From SIG607 sp036307305 (GTDB taxonomy: Bacteria > Bacillota > Clostridia > Oscillospirales > Acutalibacteraceae): DNA of 50,829 nt. Made by a program: the position numbers and the translations under genes. The stretch lies in NCBI GenBank assembly GCA_036307305.1, contig JAXJXV010000003.1:1-50829 (forward strand), given 5' to 3'. The notes under the pieces were generated by a model. That model was not told the origin of the DNA. It saw nothing but the letters and a program-made list of their open reading frames with translations, and did no database searches. Positions 1 through 8,667 of the stretch are shown here, piece by piece. Numbering within the stretch: the first letter of the stretch is position 1; each line of letters begins with the position of its first letter.

Positions 1-109
1 GCAAATCAAAAAAATGTGCGATACCGTAGTATGGATTGAACATGGAGTTGTTCAGAAAATCGGCGGTAAAGAAGTTTGCGATGAGTATGTTAAGTTTATG
101 GGTTTATAA
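1..109 (+). CDS. ABC transporter ATP-binding protein, C-terminal fragment (polysaccharide export type)
   Basis: Only the last 35 codons are present; the open frame runs in from outside the window and stops with TAA at 107-109. The visible residues (MCDTVVWIEHGVVQKIG, then VCDEYVKF) match the end of the nucleotide-binding domain of TagH/Wzt/RfbE-type ABC exporters, where the region after the H-loop reads like 'WLENGRV...G...EV...Y'. Such ATPases drive export of teichoic acid or O-antigen-like polymers. The glycosyltransferase, mutase-like and epimerase genes downstream fit a surface-polysaccharide locus. Substrate and full length cannot be judged from this fragment. Confidence 0.7.
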   Translation, partial: QIKKMCDTVVWIEHGVVQKIGGKEVCDEYVKFMGL

Positions 110-124
110 TTAAGGAGCTTGAAA

Positions 125-2713
125 ATGAATCTTATTAATAAATTTTATATTAAGTTTAAAAATAATAAAATTCGAGTTATTAGGAAAAATAATACTTTGC
201 ATATTATCAACAATACGGAAGTACATGGTTTTGTTTTATTTCCTATGTTACAATTCGGTAAAAATCACAAAAACGTATGTATGAATTTTAGAGGAGAAGT
301 TATTAAGGGCAATGGTGCTGTTTTACAAATGCTTAACTTGTCACGCGAGATTAAAGCTGAAACTTCTTTCAATTCTTCATCTGTTTATAATAAAGAATGT
401 AGTAATATGCTTTTTGCTATTAAGATTAATCGTCAGTCGGAGGTTGTTGTTACTGCAGCAGATATATTTTTTTCAAATACTTCTAACAATATATTTGATG
501 ATATATTCCATAACATTTTAGACAGTGGAAACGATACTTTAATTGTTACCCCAAGTTATCCCACGGAAGAAAATAAGTATTTTGGCGGTTTTGTTCATTC
601 ACGTGTTAAGGCATATCAGGATTTTGGAATTAAATTCGACCTTATATGTGCTCATCAATACCCTAATACCTGCAATTATGAGTTTGAGGGTATCAAAGTG
701 ACCAGAACTGATTTTTTTGGTTTGCGTCAATTACTTACTAAGAAAAAGTATAAAACAATTCTGCTTCATTTTTTCGATGATAAATATGCACAAGTTTTAG
801 ATGCATGTGATATTTCAAATACTAATCTATATTTTTGGGTTCATGGTCCTGAAACTCTTTATTGGGATTGGTCCAAAATGACTGATAATTATTTCACTCC
901 CGAAACTGAGTTGTCGCAAGAATATATTGATAAATTTAAAAATAACGACAAACTTATTAATCGTTATAATAATTACAAAAATGTTCACTGGGTGTTTGTG
1001 TCTGAATGGATAAAAAAACACAGTGAAGAACTTATTGGTATTAAGTTTAACAATAGCATAGTAATACCCAATTTTATAGATGAAAACAACTTCGATTTCG
1101 TTGAAAAAAATCCGGAATTACGTAAAAAAATATTTTTTGTACGACGCTTTGAAAATATAAGCAAATATGCTATTGATATAAATGTCAGAACTATTCTTGA
1201 ACTTAGCCGCAGGGATTGCTTTAATAATTTAGAGTTTAATATTTATGGTACAGGTGAAAATTATGATACTTTAATTGCACCTATAAAAGATTTTCCTAAT
1301 GTTCATCTTTATCAGAAATTTTTAAATCATAGTGAAATTTCTGAGGTTCATAAACATAACGGTATTGGCCTTTTTGCTACAAGATATGATGCACAAGGGG
1401 TATCTATGTGTGAAGCCGCTATGTCTGGTCTTGCAATCGTATCTTCACAAAATGATGCAATTGCAGAATTTTTACCTAGTGAATTGGGAATTCTTTGTGA
1501 TACTGAAGATTATTTGCTTTATGCTGACCTAATTGAAAAAATGTATAATGATGAAGAATATTTCATTCAGGTATCAAAAGCATGTCATAAAAAAGTTTTT
1601 GATAAGTGTAGTTTTGAAAAAACCATTAAACGTGAAATTGAGATGATACAATCTGTGGAAGATTATCATTCTATTTCAATAATGCCAAATATTAAAACAT
1701 CTGAAAAGCTGCTCAGTATTATTATTCCATCATATAATGTTTCTGATTATCTTTATCATGGTGTTTATACCATGCTCGAACATCGAAATGGCAACAAAAT
1801 TGAAGTTATTATAGTTAACGATGGTTCTAAAGATAATACAGTTATTGTTGCAGAAGAATTATTAAATCGTTATTCTGACAACACTATAAAAATTTTGGAT
1901 AAAGACAATGGTGGACATGGTTCCACAATTAATGAAGGACTTAAACTATGCAGCGGTAAGTATATTAGAATAATCGATGGCGATGATTGGGTAAATTCAG
2001 AGGAAATGGCTAATCTAATAGATATTCTTGAATGTGAAAATGCAGATATTGTCGTTACGGATTATTCTGAAGATATTGCTACTGTAAATAAATTAGAATT
2101 GCGTAAGCTCTATGGCTTTATGTTGCCTGGTAAAAAATATATTTTTGATGACTTGTGCTACAATGGCTATGGCTTTGAAAAATGGGGTCCAATTCTTGCA
2201 ACTTCTAGCTTCAAAAGAGAGGTAATAGTAGACTCGTTTAAACTTACTGAAAAAAGCTTTTATATTGATATGGAATTTGATGCTTTTTCTATTGAAAAAG
2301 CGAAAAATATTGTGTATTATCCGTTAGATATATATCGCTATTTTATTGGACGTATTGACCAATCAATCAGCAAAAATTCTTACAAAAATAATTACAAGCA
2401 GCATGAAAATGTGATTTTTAATTTGATAAATTACTATTATAATTCAAATATATCTGTTGCTAAAAAATCCTATATTTTAACAAAACTGATAATACCAATG
2501 ATAACTGCTCATTATGTTGTTGTTATACAGTACTGGAAATCCGGTAAAAAATATATAGCTTTTGAAAAACGGTTATCTGCATACCCTGAGATTTATAACC
2601 ATCATTTGTTAGCCACCAAAATGAAAAAAATTCATAGAAAAACAGGTGGTATTCTAATTAGATTTGATAGTATTATAAAATCTATAGTTCGTAAACTTGT
2701 GTCATGGGGGTAG
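125..2713 (+). CDS. Bifunctional glycosyltransferase, GT4-like plus GT2 domains
   Basis: This 862-residue protein should build part of a surface glycan from nucleotide sugars at the cytoplasmic face. After about 135 residues with no recognised domain comes a GT4-like GT-B region (about 139-515): a glycine-containing N-terminal motif near 'TPSYPTEENKYFGG' and a C-terminal donor-site signature 'GVSMCEAAMSG' near 430. A GT2 GT-A domain follows (about 529-740), with 'LLSIIIPSYN', 'VIIVNDGSKDNT' and the DxD-type motif 'DGDDW' near 617. An upstream in-frame TTG at 119 is one base from the AAGGAG ribosome site (112-117); ATG 125 has seven-base spacing, so ATG is the start. The gene is very AT-rich compared with the epimerase gene downstream, which hints at a variable or transferred locus. 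The sugars transferred are unknown. Confidence 0.85.
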   Translation: MNLINKFYIKFKNNKIRVIRKNNTLHIINNTEVHGFVLFPMLQFGKNHKNVCMNFRGEVIKGNGAVLQMLNLSREIKAETSFNSSSVYNKECSNMLFAIKINRQSEVVVTAADIFFSNTSNNIFDDIFHNILDSGNDTLIVTPSYPTEENKYFGGFVHSRVKAYQDFGIKFDLICAHQYPNTCNYEFEGIKVTRTDFFGLRQLLTKKKYKTILLHFFDDKYAQVLDACDISNTNLYFWVHGPETLYWDWSKMTDNYFTPETELSQEYIDKFKNNDKLINRYNNYKNVHWVFVSEWIKKHSEELIGIKFNNSIVIPNFIDENNFDFVEKNPELRKKIFFVRRFENISKYAIDINVRTILELSRRDCFNNLEFNIYGTGENYDTLIAPIKDFPNVHLYQKFLNHSEISEVHKHNGIGLFATRYDAQGVSMCEAAMSGLAIVSSQNDAIAEFLPSELGILCDTEDYLLYADLIEKMYNDEEYFIQVSKACHKKVFDKCSFEKTIKREIEMIQSVEDYHSISIMPNIKTSEKLLSIIIPSYNVSDYLYHGVYTMLEHRNGNKIEVIIVNDGSKDNTVIVAEELLNRYSDNTIKILDKDNGGHGSTINEGLKLCSGKYIRIIDGDDWVNSEEMANLIDILECENADIVVTDYSEDIATVNKLELRKLYGFMLPGKKYIFDDLCYNGYGFEKWGPILATSSFKREVIVDSFKLTEKSFYIDMEFDAFSIEKAKNIVYYPLDIYRYFIGRIDQSISKNSYKNNYKQHENVIFNLINYYYNSNISVAKKSYILTKLIIPMITAHYVVVIQYWKSGKKYIAFEKRLSAYPEIYNHHLLATKMKKIHRKTGGILIRFDSIIKSIVRKLVSWG

Positions 2714-2719
2714 CGTTGT

Positions 2720-3994
2720 GTGAATAAATCTTATGTTAAGTATCTTATAATCGGCGCTGGTATTTCAGGGCTTACTTTTGCAAATTACTGCAGTGGTGAT
2801 TATTTAATTGTTGAAAAAGAAACCGAAGTTGGTGGGTATTGCCGTACTATAAAATCAGGAGAATTTGTTTGGGATTATGCAGGTCATTTCTTTCATTTCA
2901 ACACTGATGAATTTAAAAATAAATTTTTAAATCAGATGCCTGTCGAAGATATTATCTATAATGAAAAATGCACAAAAATCGTGCATAAAGATAGATTTAT
3001 CGATTTTCCTTTTCAGACAAACATTCATCAACTTGAAAAGGAAGAATTCATTGACTGCCTTTATGACCTTTTTCAAAAGGAAGAAAAAGAACGTTATGAT
3101 AACTTTCTGGACATGCTTTACGGAAAATTTGGAAAATCAATTGTCGACAAGTTTTTGAAGCCATATAATGAAAAGTTATATGCTATTGACTTAAAAGAAC
3201 TTGATGTAGATGCTATGGGTCGATTTTTTCCTTATGCTGATAAGGAAGCTATTATTCGTAATATGAAAAATAGCAAGGTTAATTCATACAATGCTTCTTT
3301 CTTATATCCTAAAAACGGTGCCGGAAGTTTTATTGATATTTTATACAGTTCTATTGATAAGAATAAAGTGCTTCTAGAAACTGAGGTTGTAAGCATTGAC
3401 TTTAATAACAAGACAGCTTCATTATCTGATGGCACAACTGTTTTTTATGAGTATTTGATTAACACTTCGCCACTAAATAAATTTCTTTCTTTATCACAAG
3501 GATATGAGGCTCTTATTGATGAAATGTCTTATAATAAGGTTTTGGTGTTCAATCTTGGATTTAATAAAAAAAGTGAGCTTTGTCAAAAAGAACATTGGCT
3601 TTATGTTGCCGACAAAGAATGTAATTTTTATCGATGCGGTTTTTATAATAATATTTTAGGACAAGAAAACTTAAGTATGTACATTGAAATAGGATACAGT
3701 AAAAATGCAACTGTAACTAAAGAGGATATTGATGAGCAATTAAAACTCACTTTGCAAAACCTTAATAATCTTGGTATTACAGATGCTGAAACAAAACTTG
3801 TTGATTATTCTGTAATTATGATGGACCCTGCTTATGTTCATATAAGCACTGAAACTAATAAAAAAATAGATTTGCTAAAAGAAGAGTTTTCTGAAATTAA
3901 TGTATATACTATCGGACGTTATGGTGCATGGATATACAATTCTATGGAAGATTCTATGTTAAAAGCAAAGGAATTGGCTGAAAAAATCGGTTAA
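2720..3994 (+). CDS. FAD-dependent UDP-galactopyranose-mutase-like / amine-oxidoreductase-like protein
   Basis: A 424-residue flavoprotein with an N-terminal Rossmann dinucleotide site, GAGISG at residues 12-17, followed by an acidic strand end ('VEKETEVGGYCRT') typical of the NAD(P)-binding Rossmann-like / protoporphyrinogen oxidase / UDP-galactopyranose mutase superfamily. The C-terminal 'GRYGAW.YNSMEDSM' segment resembles the FAD-closing region of mutase-like proteins found in capsule loci. The start is GTG; it lies seven bases after the glycosyltransferase stop, behind a run of G (2706-2710), so the two genes are probably co-transcribed. A role in making or remodelling a nucleotide-sugar precursor follows from context. 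True UDP-Gal mutase activity is not shown by the sequence alone. Confidence 0.75.
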   Translation: MNKSYVKYLIIGAGISGLTFANYCSGDYLIVEKETEVGGYCRTIKSGEFVWDYAGHFFHFNTDEFKNKFLNQMPVEDIIYNEKCTKIVHKDRFIDFPFQTNIHQLEKEEFIDCLYDLFQKEEKERYDNFLDMLYGKFGKSIVDKFLKPYNEKLYAIDLKELDVDAMGRFFPYADKEAIIRNMKNSKVNSYNASFLYPKNGAGSFIDILYSSIDKNKVLLETEVVSIDFNNKTASLSDGTTVFYEYLINTSPLNKFLSLSQGYEALIDEMSYNKVLVFNLGFNKKSELCQKEHWLYVADKECNFYRCGFYNNILGQENLSMYIEIGYSKNATVTKEDIDEQLKLTLQNLNNLGITDAETKLVDYSVIMMDPAYVHISTETNKKIDLLKEEFSEINVYTIGRYGAWIYNSMEDSMLKAKELAEKIG

Positions 3995-4011
3995 GTGACG
4001 AGGTAATATAA

Positions 4012-5118
4012 ATGAAAATTAAGGTTATGAGTATATTCGGGACACGTCCTGAAGCTATCAAAATGGCTCCGCTTGTTAAGGAGCTTGAGAGCAGGGAAGA
4101 AATCGAAAGCATCGTTTGTGTTACCGCACAGCATAGAGAAATGCTCGACCAGGTTCTTGATACCTTTGATATCAAACCTGACTTCGACCTTGATATTATG
4201 AAACAGGGCCAGACCTTAAGTGATATTACTACTCGCGCTCTTATCGGTGTAGACGGAGTTATTAAAGAAGCAAAGCCCGATATCGTTCTCGTGCATGGTG
4301 ATACTACCACCACTTTCGCCGGTGGACTTGCAGCGTTTTATAATCAGGTTGCTATCGGTCACGTTGAAGCCGGTCTTCGCACCTACAATAAGTACTCTCC
4401 TTACCCCGAAGAAATGAATCGTCAGATGGTTGACTGTATGACTGATATGTATTTTGCACCAACTGAGCTTTCAAGGTCTAATCTGCTTAAAGAGAATATT
4501 GACGACAGTAAAATATATATAACCGGTAACACTGCTATTGATGCTATGAGCACAACTGTTGATGAAAATTATTCTCATCCTGAGCTTGAGTGGCTTGATG
4601 GCGATAAGATGATTCTTCTTACCGCACATAGAAGAGAAAATCTTGGTGAACCTATGAGAAATATTTTCAGAGGCATTAGAAGGGTTCTTGATGAGGTTGA
4701 GGGAATAAAAGTTATTTATCCTATTCACAAAAATCCTCTTGTACGTCAGGCTGCTGATGAAATATTCGGTGATTGTGACCGTGTTAAATTAATTGAACCT
4801 CTAGAAGTATTTGATTTCCATAATTTCCAAAATCTTTCACATATAATACTTACCGATAGCGGCGGAATTCAGGAAGAGGCACCGTCTCTCGGAAAGCCAG
4901 TACTTGTACTTCGTGACACAACCGAGCGTCCTGAAGGTATTGATGCAGGTACACTCAAGCTTGTAGGTACTGATTCTGAAACGATTTATAAAGAAACTAT
5001 GAGACTGCTCACTGATAAAGCTGAGTATGAAAGAATGAGTAAAGCATCAAATCCCTATGGTGATGGTTTTGCAAGTAAGCGTATCGTTGATGCAATTATC
5101 GAAAAATTCAGTAAATAA
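4012..5118 (+). CDS. wecB: UDP-N-acetylglucosamine 2-epimerase (non-hydrolysing)
   Basis: This 368-residue enzyme interconverts UDP-GlcNAc and UDP-ManNAc, supplying ManNAc for wall teichoic acid or capsule. Family motifs run in order: GTRPEAIKMAPL near the start, HGDTTTTFAGGLAAFY, the HVEAGLRT loop, TAHRRENLGEP, and DSGGIQEEAPSLGKPVLVLRDTTERPEG near the end, all hallmarks of the WecB/MnaA family. Its length is normal. It follows the mutase-like gene by 17 bases, with a GAGG ribosome site. Codon use looks more like the housekeeping genes than the very AT-rich genes before it. It closes the operon: a strong hairpin terminator follows its stop codon. Confidence 0.95.
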   Translation: MKIKVMSIFGTRPEAIKMAPLVKELESREEIESIVCVTAQHREMLDQVLDTFDIKPDFDLDIMKQGQTLSDITTRALIGVDGVIKEAKPDIVLVHGDTTTTFAGGLAAFYNQVAIGHVEAGLRTYNKYSPYPEEMNRQMVDCMTDMYFAPTELSRSNLLKENIDDSKIYITGNTAIDAMSTTVDENYSHPELEWLDGDKMILLTAHRRENLGEPMRNIFRGIRRVLDEVEGIKVIYPIHKNPLVRQAADEIFGDCDRVKLIEPLEVFDFHNFQNLSHIILTDSGGIQEEAPSLGKPVLVLRDTTERPEGIDAGTLKLVGTDSETIYKETMRLLTDKAEYERMSKASNPYGDGFASKRIVDAIIEKFSK

Positions 5119-5122
5119 AATT

Positions 5123-5160
5123 AAATCTGTGCTACGATTATGTAGCACAGATTTCTTTTT
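5123..5160. terminator. Bidirectional intrinsic terminator between wecB and fliB-like gene
   Basis: A perfect 13-bp stem (5123-5135 with 5142-5154) with a 6-nt loop and T-runs on both sides. The last codons of the opposing minus-strand gene are read from the stem itself, so one hairpin ends both converging genes. Confidence 0.9.
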
Positions 5161-5977
5161 CTTTTAAAAGTATGAAATTATATAGTTTATCAAGATTTTC
5201 ATCACTGTATTCTATTTCTGCAGAAAACATCCTTGCTGTATCATAAATATCTCCGCCGATTGCAAAAATTATTGCTACGCACAGAGTACATAACATAATA
5301 TCGTAGGAACTTAAATGTCTGTAAATAAAATATGAAATTAAATTATCAGCAAAATTTACGTTTGTTATATTAACTGTTTTTATATTGCTACATACGTTTT
5401 TTAATTTAGTTATACAGTTTTTCCAACTTTCATCAAGTATTTCAAAATTTATAAGCAAATCATAGAGTTCGGATTGTTTAATATCAGGCAATATATTTAT
5501 GTAGTTGTTAAAAGATTGGCGTAACATTTCATCCCTGTTAACAAAATAATCTGATTCATCTGCATCTGAAAAGACATTTGAATTATCGTCAGCAATTTGT
5601 ACTAATTCAAATGGATTATCAATAATTAATTTAGCTGCTGCTTCACAGCATAATCCTATACCAATTTCAAGCCTCGTATTGTAATAATTTTTATATCTTG
5701 GATGGTCTGTGCAAATCTGACACAAATGCTCTTCGCCGTAATTTTTAATTATTTCACATAGATTGTCTTTGTCTAGTAAAGGACAACGCTCTTTTTCTGC
5801 AAGTCTGAAATGAGGTACAGGTTTAAAATCGATGTGTCGTACTATTTCAAATTTATCCTTATAAAAATCAAGAGTATTCTCATCAACATCAATTTCCCAT
5901 CCAATACAACAGTTGTTTTTGCATTTATCAGCAATACATTTGAATTTTTTGTAATAAGAAGGCGCAAATGTTTTCAT
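5138..5977 (-). CDS. fliB: FliB-family (flagellin lysine-N-methylase-like) cysteine-rich protein
   Basis: A 279-residue protein whose N-terminus 'SYYKKFKCIADKCKNNCC' followed by 'IGWEIDVDE' is the signature of the FliB / YkgJ-type family. Cysteines at about 14, 19, 23 and 24, and a second cluster (ERCPLLDKDNLC...HLCQICTDHPRY), would bind a metal or Fe-S cluster. The founding member, Salmonella FliB, methylates lysines of flagellin. Homologues are common in Clostridia that lack flagella, so the true substrate here is open; no flagellar gene is in the window. The start ATG has a GGAAT-type ribosome site. The gene stands alone, convergent with wecB and divergent from ygiQ. The family call is firm, the function is not. 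Confidence 0.8.
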   Translation of the reverse strand: MKTFAPSYYKKFKCIADKCKNNCCIGWEIDVDENTLDFYKDKFEIVRHIDFKPVPHFRLAEKERCPLLDKDNLCEIIKNYGEEHLCQICTDHPRYKNYYNTRLEIGIGLCCEAAAKLIIDNPFELVQIADDNSNVFSDADESDYFVNRDEMLRQSFNNYINILPDIKQSELYDLLINFEILDESWKNCITKLKNVCSNIKTVNITNVNFADNLISYFIYRHLSSYDIMLCTLCVAIIFAIGGDIYDTARMFSAEIEYSDENLDKLYNFILLKEKEICAT

Positions 5978-5992
5978 AATTATTCCTTTTTC

Positions 5993-6033
5993 TTGTAAAT
6001 TTCATAATAATATGTTATCATATTTTTATGATA
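5993..6033 (+). promoter_or_regulatory. Promoter of ygiQ with an inverted repeat over the -10/start region
   Basis: TTGTAA (5993-5998), a 17-bp spacer and TATCAT (6016-6021) form a reasonable vegetative promoter 30 bases before the ygiQ start. The -10 box is the left arm of a perfect inverted repeat, TATCATA (6016-6022), four T, TATGATA (6027-6033), which is a possible operator. Confidence 0.55.
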
Positions 6034-6050
6034 TTTCAAGGAGATTTTTT

Positions 6051-7907
6051 ATGCCTTTTTTACCTATTACCAAAAATGAAATGCTATCTCTTGGCTGGGA
6101 TAGACCTGATTTTGTTCTTGTTACAGGAGATGCTTATGTTGACCACCCATCATTTGGAACTGCTGTAATTTCTCGTGTACTCGAGAATGCGGGCTATAAT
6201 GTTTGTATTCTACCTCAACCAAGAAACGATGATGATTATAATAGATTTGGTAAACCGCTGCTTGGATTTTTAGTAAACGGCGGTAATATTGACTCAATGG
6301 TTGCGCATTATACTGCTGCAAAAAAGAAAAGAAGTGATGATGCTTATACTGCAGGAGGTAAAGCCGGAGCGCGTCCTGACAGAGCGGTTATTGTATACTG
6401 TAAAAATATACGCCGCATATTCGGAGATGTGTTTATTGCTATAGGCGGAATCGAAGCTTCTCTTCGTCGTTTTGCTCATTATGATTATTGGGATAATGCG
6501 GTTAGACCGTCTATTTTAATTGACAGCACTGCTGATTTGCTGATGTACGGTATGGGCGAGAAACATATTGTAGAAATTGCAGATAGATTGAGAAATGGTG
6601 AGAGTGCGGATACACTTACAAATATTTTAGGTACGTGTTACGCTGTTGATACTAAAAACTACAATCCAATGCCTGTAAAAGAATGTCCAAGCTTTAAAGA
6701 GGTGTCTGCAGATGATGATAACGGTAAAAAGAAGTATGCTGTTGCAACAAGAATTCAGCAAAACGAGCATGATGCAATAAGAGGGAAGTCCGTCATTCAG
6801 CGTCACGGAAATAAAATTGTTGTGCAAAATCCTCCAATGCCTCCTCTTAGTCAACATGAAATGGATAAAGTGTATTCACTGCCGTATATGAGAGATTTCC
6901 ACCCATCCTATAAGGCTTTAGGCGGTGTTCCTGGTATTGAAGAGGTTAAATTTTCGATTATTCACAACAGAGGCTGTTTTGGCGCCTGTAATTTTTGCTC
7001 ACTGGCTTATCATCAAGGTAGAACAGTTTCTTGTCGCAGTCATAATTCAGTTATTGATGAAGCTAAAAAAATCACAGAAATGCCTGATTTTAAAGGTTAT
7101 ATTCACGATGTTGGAGGACCTACTGCAAATTTCCGCGCTTCTTCCTGCGATGCCCAACTTAAAAACGGCGTGTGTGCTGATAAAAAATGCCTGGCACCCA
7201 CAATGTGTCCTGCGGTAAAGGTAGACCATAGTGATTATCTTGAGCTATTAAGAAAACTCAGGAATTTACCAAAAGTTAAAAAGGTGTTTATTCGTTCAGG
7301 TATTAGATTTGATTATCTTATTGCAGATAAAGATGAAAGCTTTTTTAAAGAGCTTGTTAATCATCACATCAGCGGACAGTTAAAAGTTGCACCTGAGCAT
7401 TGTTCAAATAATGTTCTTTCTATGATGGGTAAGCCTAAAATAGAAGTATTTGAAAGCTTTAAGAAGCGTTTTTATGAGCTTACTCAAAGTGCGGGTAAAA
7501 AACAGTTTTTGGTTCCTTATCTTATGTCATCACATCCGGGAAGCACTATAAATGATGCAATCGAGCTTTCATTATTTTTAAAAAAAGAGGGACTCAGACC
7601 TGAACAGGTGCAGGATTTTTATCCTACCCCGGGTACAGTTTCTACTTGTATGTATTATACGGGTCTTGACCCTTTTACAATGAAAGAAGTGTATGTGCCG
7701 CGTACAGCACAACAAAAAGCTGAGCAGAGGGCTTTGCTTCAGTATTTTAAACCTGAAAACAGAGATATTGTTCGAAAAGCTCTTATAAAAGCTGGTAGAA
7801 CCGACCTTATCGGTGATTCAAAAAATTGCCTTGTTCCAAACGATAATGGATATATCAATAAAAACAAAAATAACAAATTCAAGAATAAGAAAAAGAGAAG
7901 GTATTAA
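6051..7907 (+). CDS. ygiQ: YgiQ-family radical SAM protein
   Basis: A 618-residue member of the YgiQ (UPF0313) radical SAM family. The Fe-S cluster motif is CFGACNFC (Cys 309, 313, 316), preceded by the family hallmark 'IIHNRGCFGAC' and followed by 'SLAYHQGR'. The N-terminus 'PFLPITKNEMLSLGWDRPDFVLVTGDAYVDHPSFG' (quoted in part: PFLPITKNEM, VTGDAYVDHPSFG) is also diagnostic. The biochemical role of the family is not established. ATG 6051 is the start, because AAGGAG lies at 6038-6043 with seven-base spacing; an in-frame ATG at 6012 lies inside the promoter. A basic, Asn/Lys-rich tail ends the protein. It leads a three-gene string with rsmE and rsmF. Confidence 0.93.
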   Translation: MPFLPITKNEMLSLGWDRPDFVLVTGDAYVDHPSFGTAVISRVLENAGYNVCILPQPRNDDDYNRFGKPLLGFLVNGGNIDSMVAHYTAAKKKRSDDAYTAGGKAGARPDRAVIVYCKNIRRIFGDVFIAIGGIEASLRRFAHYDYWDNAVRPSILIDSTADLLMYGMGEKHIVEIADRLRNGESADTLTNILGTCYAVDTKNYNPMPVKECPSFKEVSADDDNGKKKYAVATRIQQNEHDAIRGKSVIQRHGNKIVVQNPPMPPLSQHEMDKVYSLPYMRDFHPSYKALGGVPGIEEVKFSIIHNRGCFGACNFCSLAYHQGRTVSCRSHNSVIDEAKKITEMPDFKGYIHDVGGPTANFRASSCDAQLKNGVCADKKCLAPTMCPAVKVDHSDYLELLRKLRNLPKVKKVFIRSGIRFDYLIADKDESFFKELVNHHISGQLKVAPEHCSNNVLSMMGKPKIEVFESFKKRFYELTQSAGKKQFLVPYLMSSHPGSTINDAIELSLFLKKEGLRPEQVQDFYPTPGTVSTCMYYTGLDPFTMKEVYVPRTAQQKAEQRALLQYFKPENRDIVRKALIKAGRTDLIGDSKNCLVPNDNGYINKNKNNKFKNKKKRRY

Positions 7908-7915
7908 GGTAAAGT

Positions 7916-8665
7916 ATGTTTAATTTTTTTGTGGATGAGAGCAAAGTTGTAAATAACGGATACATTATTGATGGTAATGATTATAATCATATTGTAAATG
8001 TTCTCAGAATGAAAATTAATGATGAAATATTGGTTTCAGTGTGCGGTAAGAGCGACCTTTGTAAAATTTCTTCTATTAGCGGTAACGATATATTTGCCGA
8101 AATTATTGAAGAAAACCATAACTGCGCAGAATTGCCTGTAAATATAGTTTTGTTTCAGGGTCTTCCTAAAAGTGACAAAATGGAGCTTATTATACAGAAA
8201 ACCGTCGAACTTGGCGTTTCTAAAATCTATCCTGTTGAAATGAAAAACTGCGTTGTAAGGCTTGATGAGAAGAAAAAGGTTTCAAAGGTGACTCGTTGGC
8301 AAGCAATAGCAGAAAGCGCCGCCAAGCAAAGTAAACGAAATGTAATTCCTCAGGTGTGTGAGGTTATTTCTTATAAAAATATGCTGCAAATTGCCAAGGA
8401 TTTAGATTTGTTTTTAGTTCCCTATGAAAATTTTAATGGCATGGCTTCTTTAACGGAAGCGTTAGATTTAATTAAAAAGGGAACGTCTGTAGGGATATTA
8501 ATCGGTCCTGAGGGTGGCTTCGATTTAAAGGAAATTGAGGCTGTAATTAACAGTGGCGGTAAAACTGTTTCTCTTGGCAAACGAATTTTACGCACCGAAA
8601 CGGCTGCTATTGTCAGCGCTTCTGCTTTAATGCTTTATATTGAGTCAAAATTAGGCGGTGAATAA
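7916..8665 (+). CDS. rsmE: 16S rRNA (uracil-1498-N3)-methyltransferase RsmE
   Basis: A 249-residue SPOUT-family methyltransferase that would methylate U1498 of 16S rRNA using SAM. N-terminal PUA-like segment: 'FNFFVDESKV...DYNHIVNVLRMK'. The knotted C-terminal cofactor site is visible as 'IGPEGGFDLKEIEAV' and 'SLGKRILRTETAAI', both family signatures. Normal length. It follows ygiQ by eight bases with an AAGG ribosome site and is followed two bases later by another rRNA methylase gene, so RNA modification is the theme of this operon. Confidence 0.95.
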   Translation: MFNFFVDESKVVNNGYIIDGNDYNHIVNVLRMKINDEILVSVCGKSDLCKISSISGNDIFAEIIEENHNCAELPVNIVLFQGLPKSDKMELIIQKTVELGVSKIYPVEMKNCVVRLDEKKKVSKVTRWQAIAESAAKQSKRNVIPQVCEVISYKNMLQIAKDLDLFLVPYENFNGMASLTEALDLIKKGTSVGILIGPEGGFDLKEIEAVINSGGKTVSLGKRILRTETAAIVSASALMLYIESKLGGE

Positions 8666-8667
8666 AT

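Noticed and set aside
119..124. TTG start for the GT4-GT2 protein
   Set aside because: It lies one base from the AAGGAG site, too close; ATG 125 has proper spacing.
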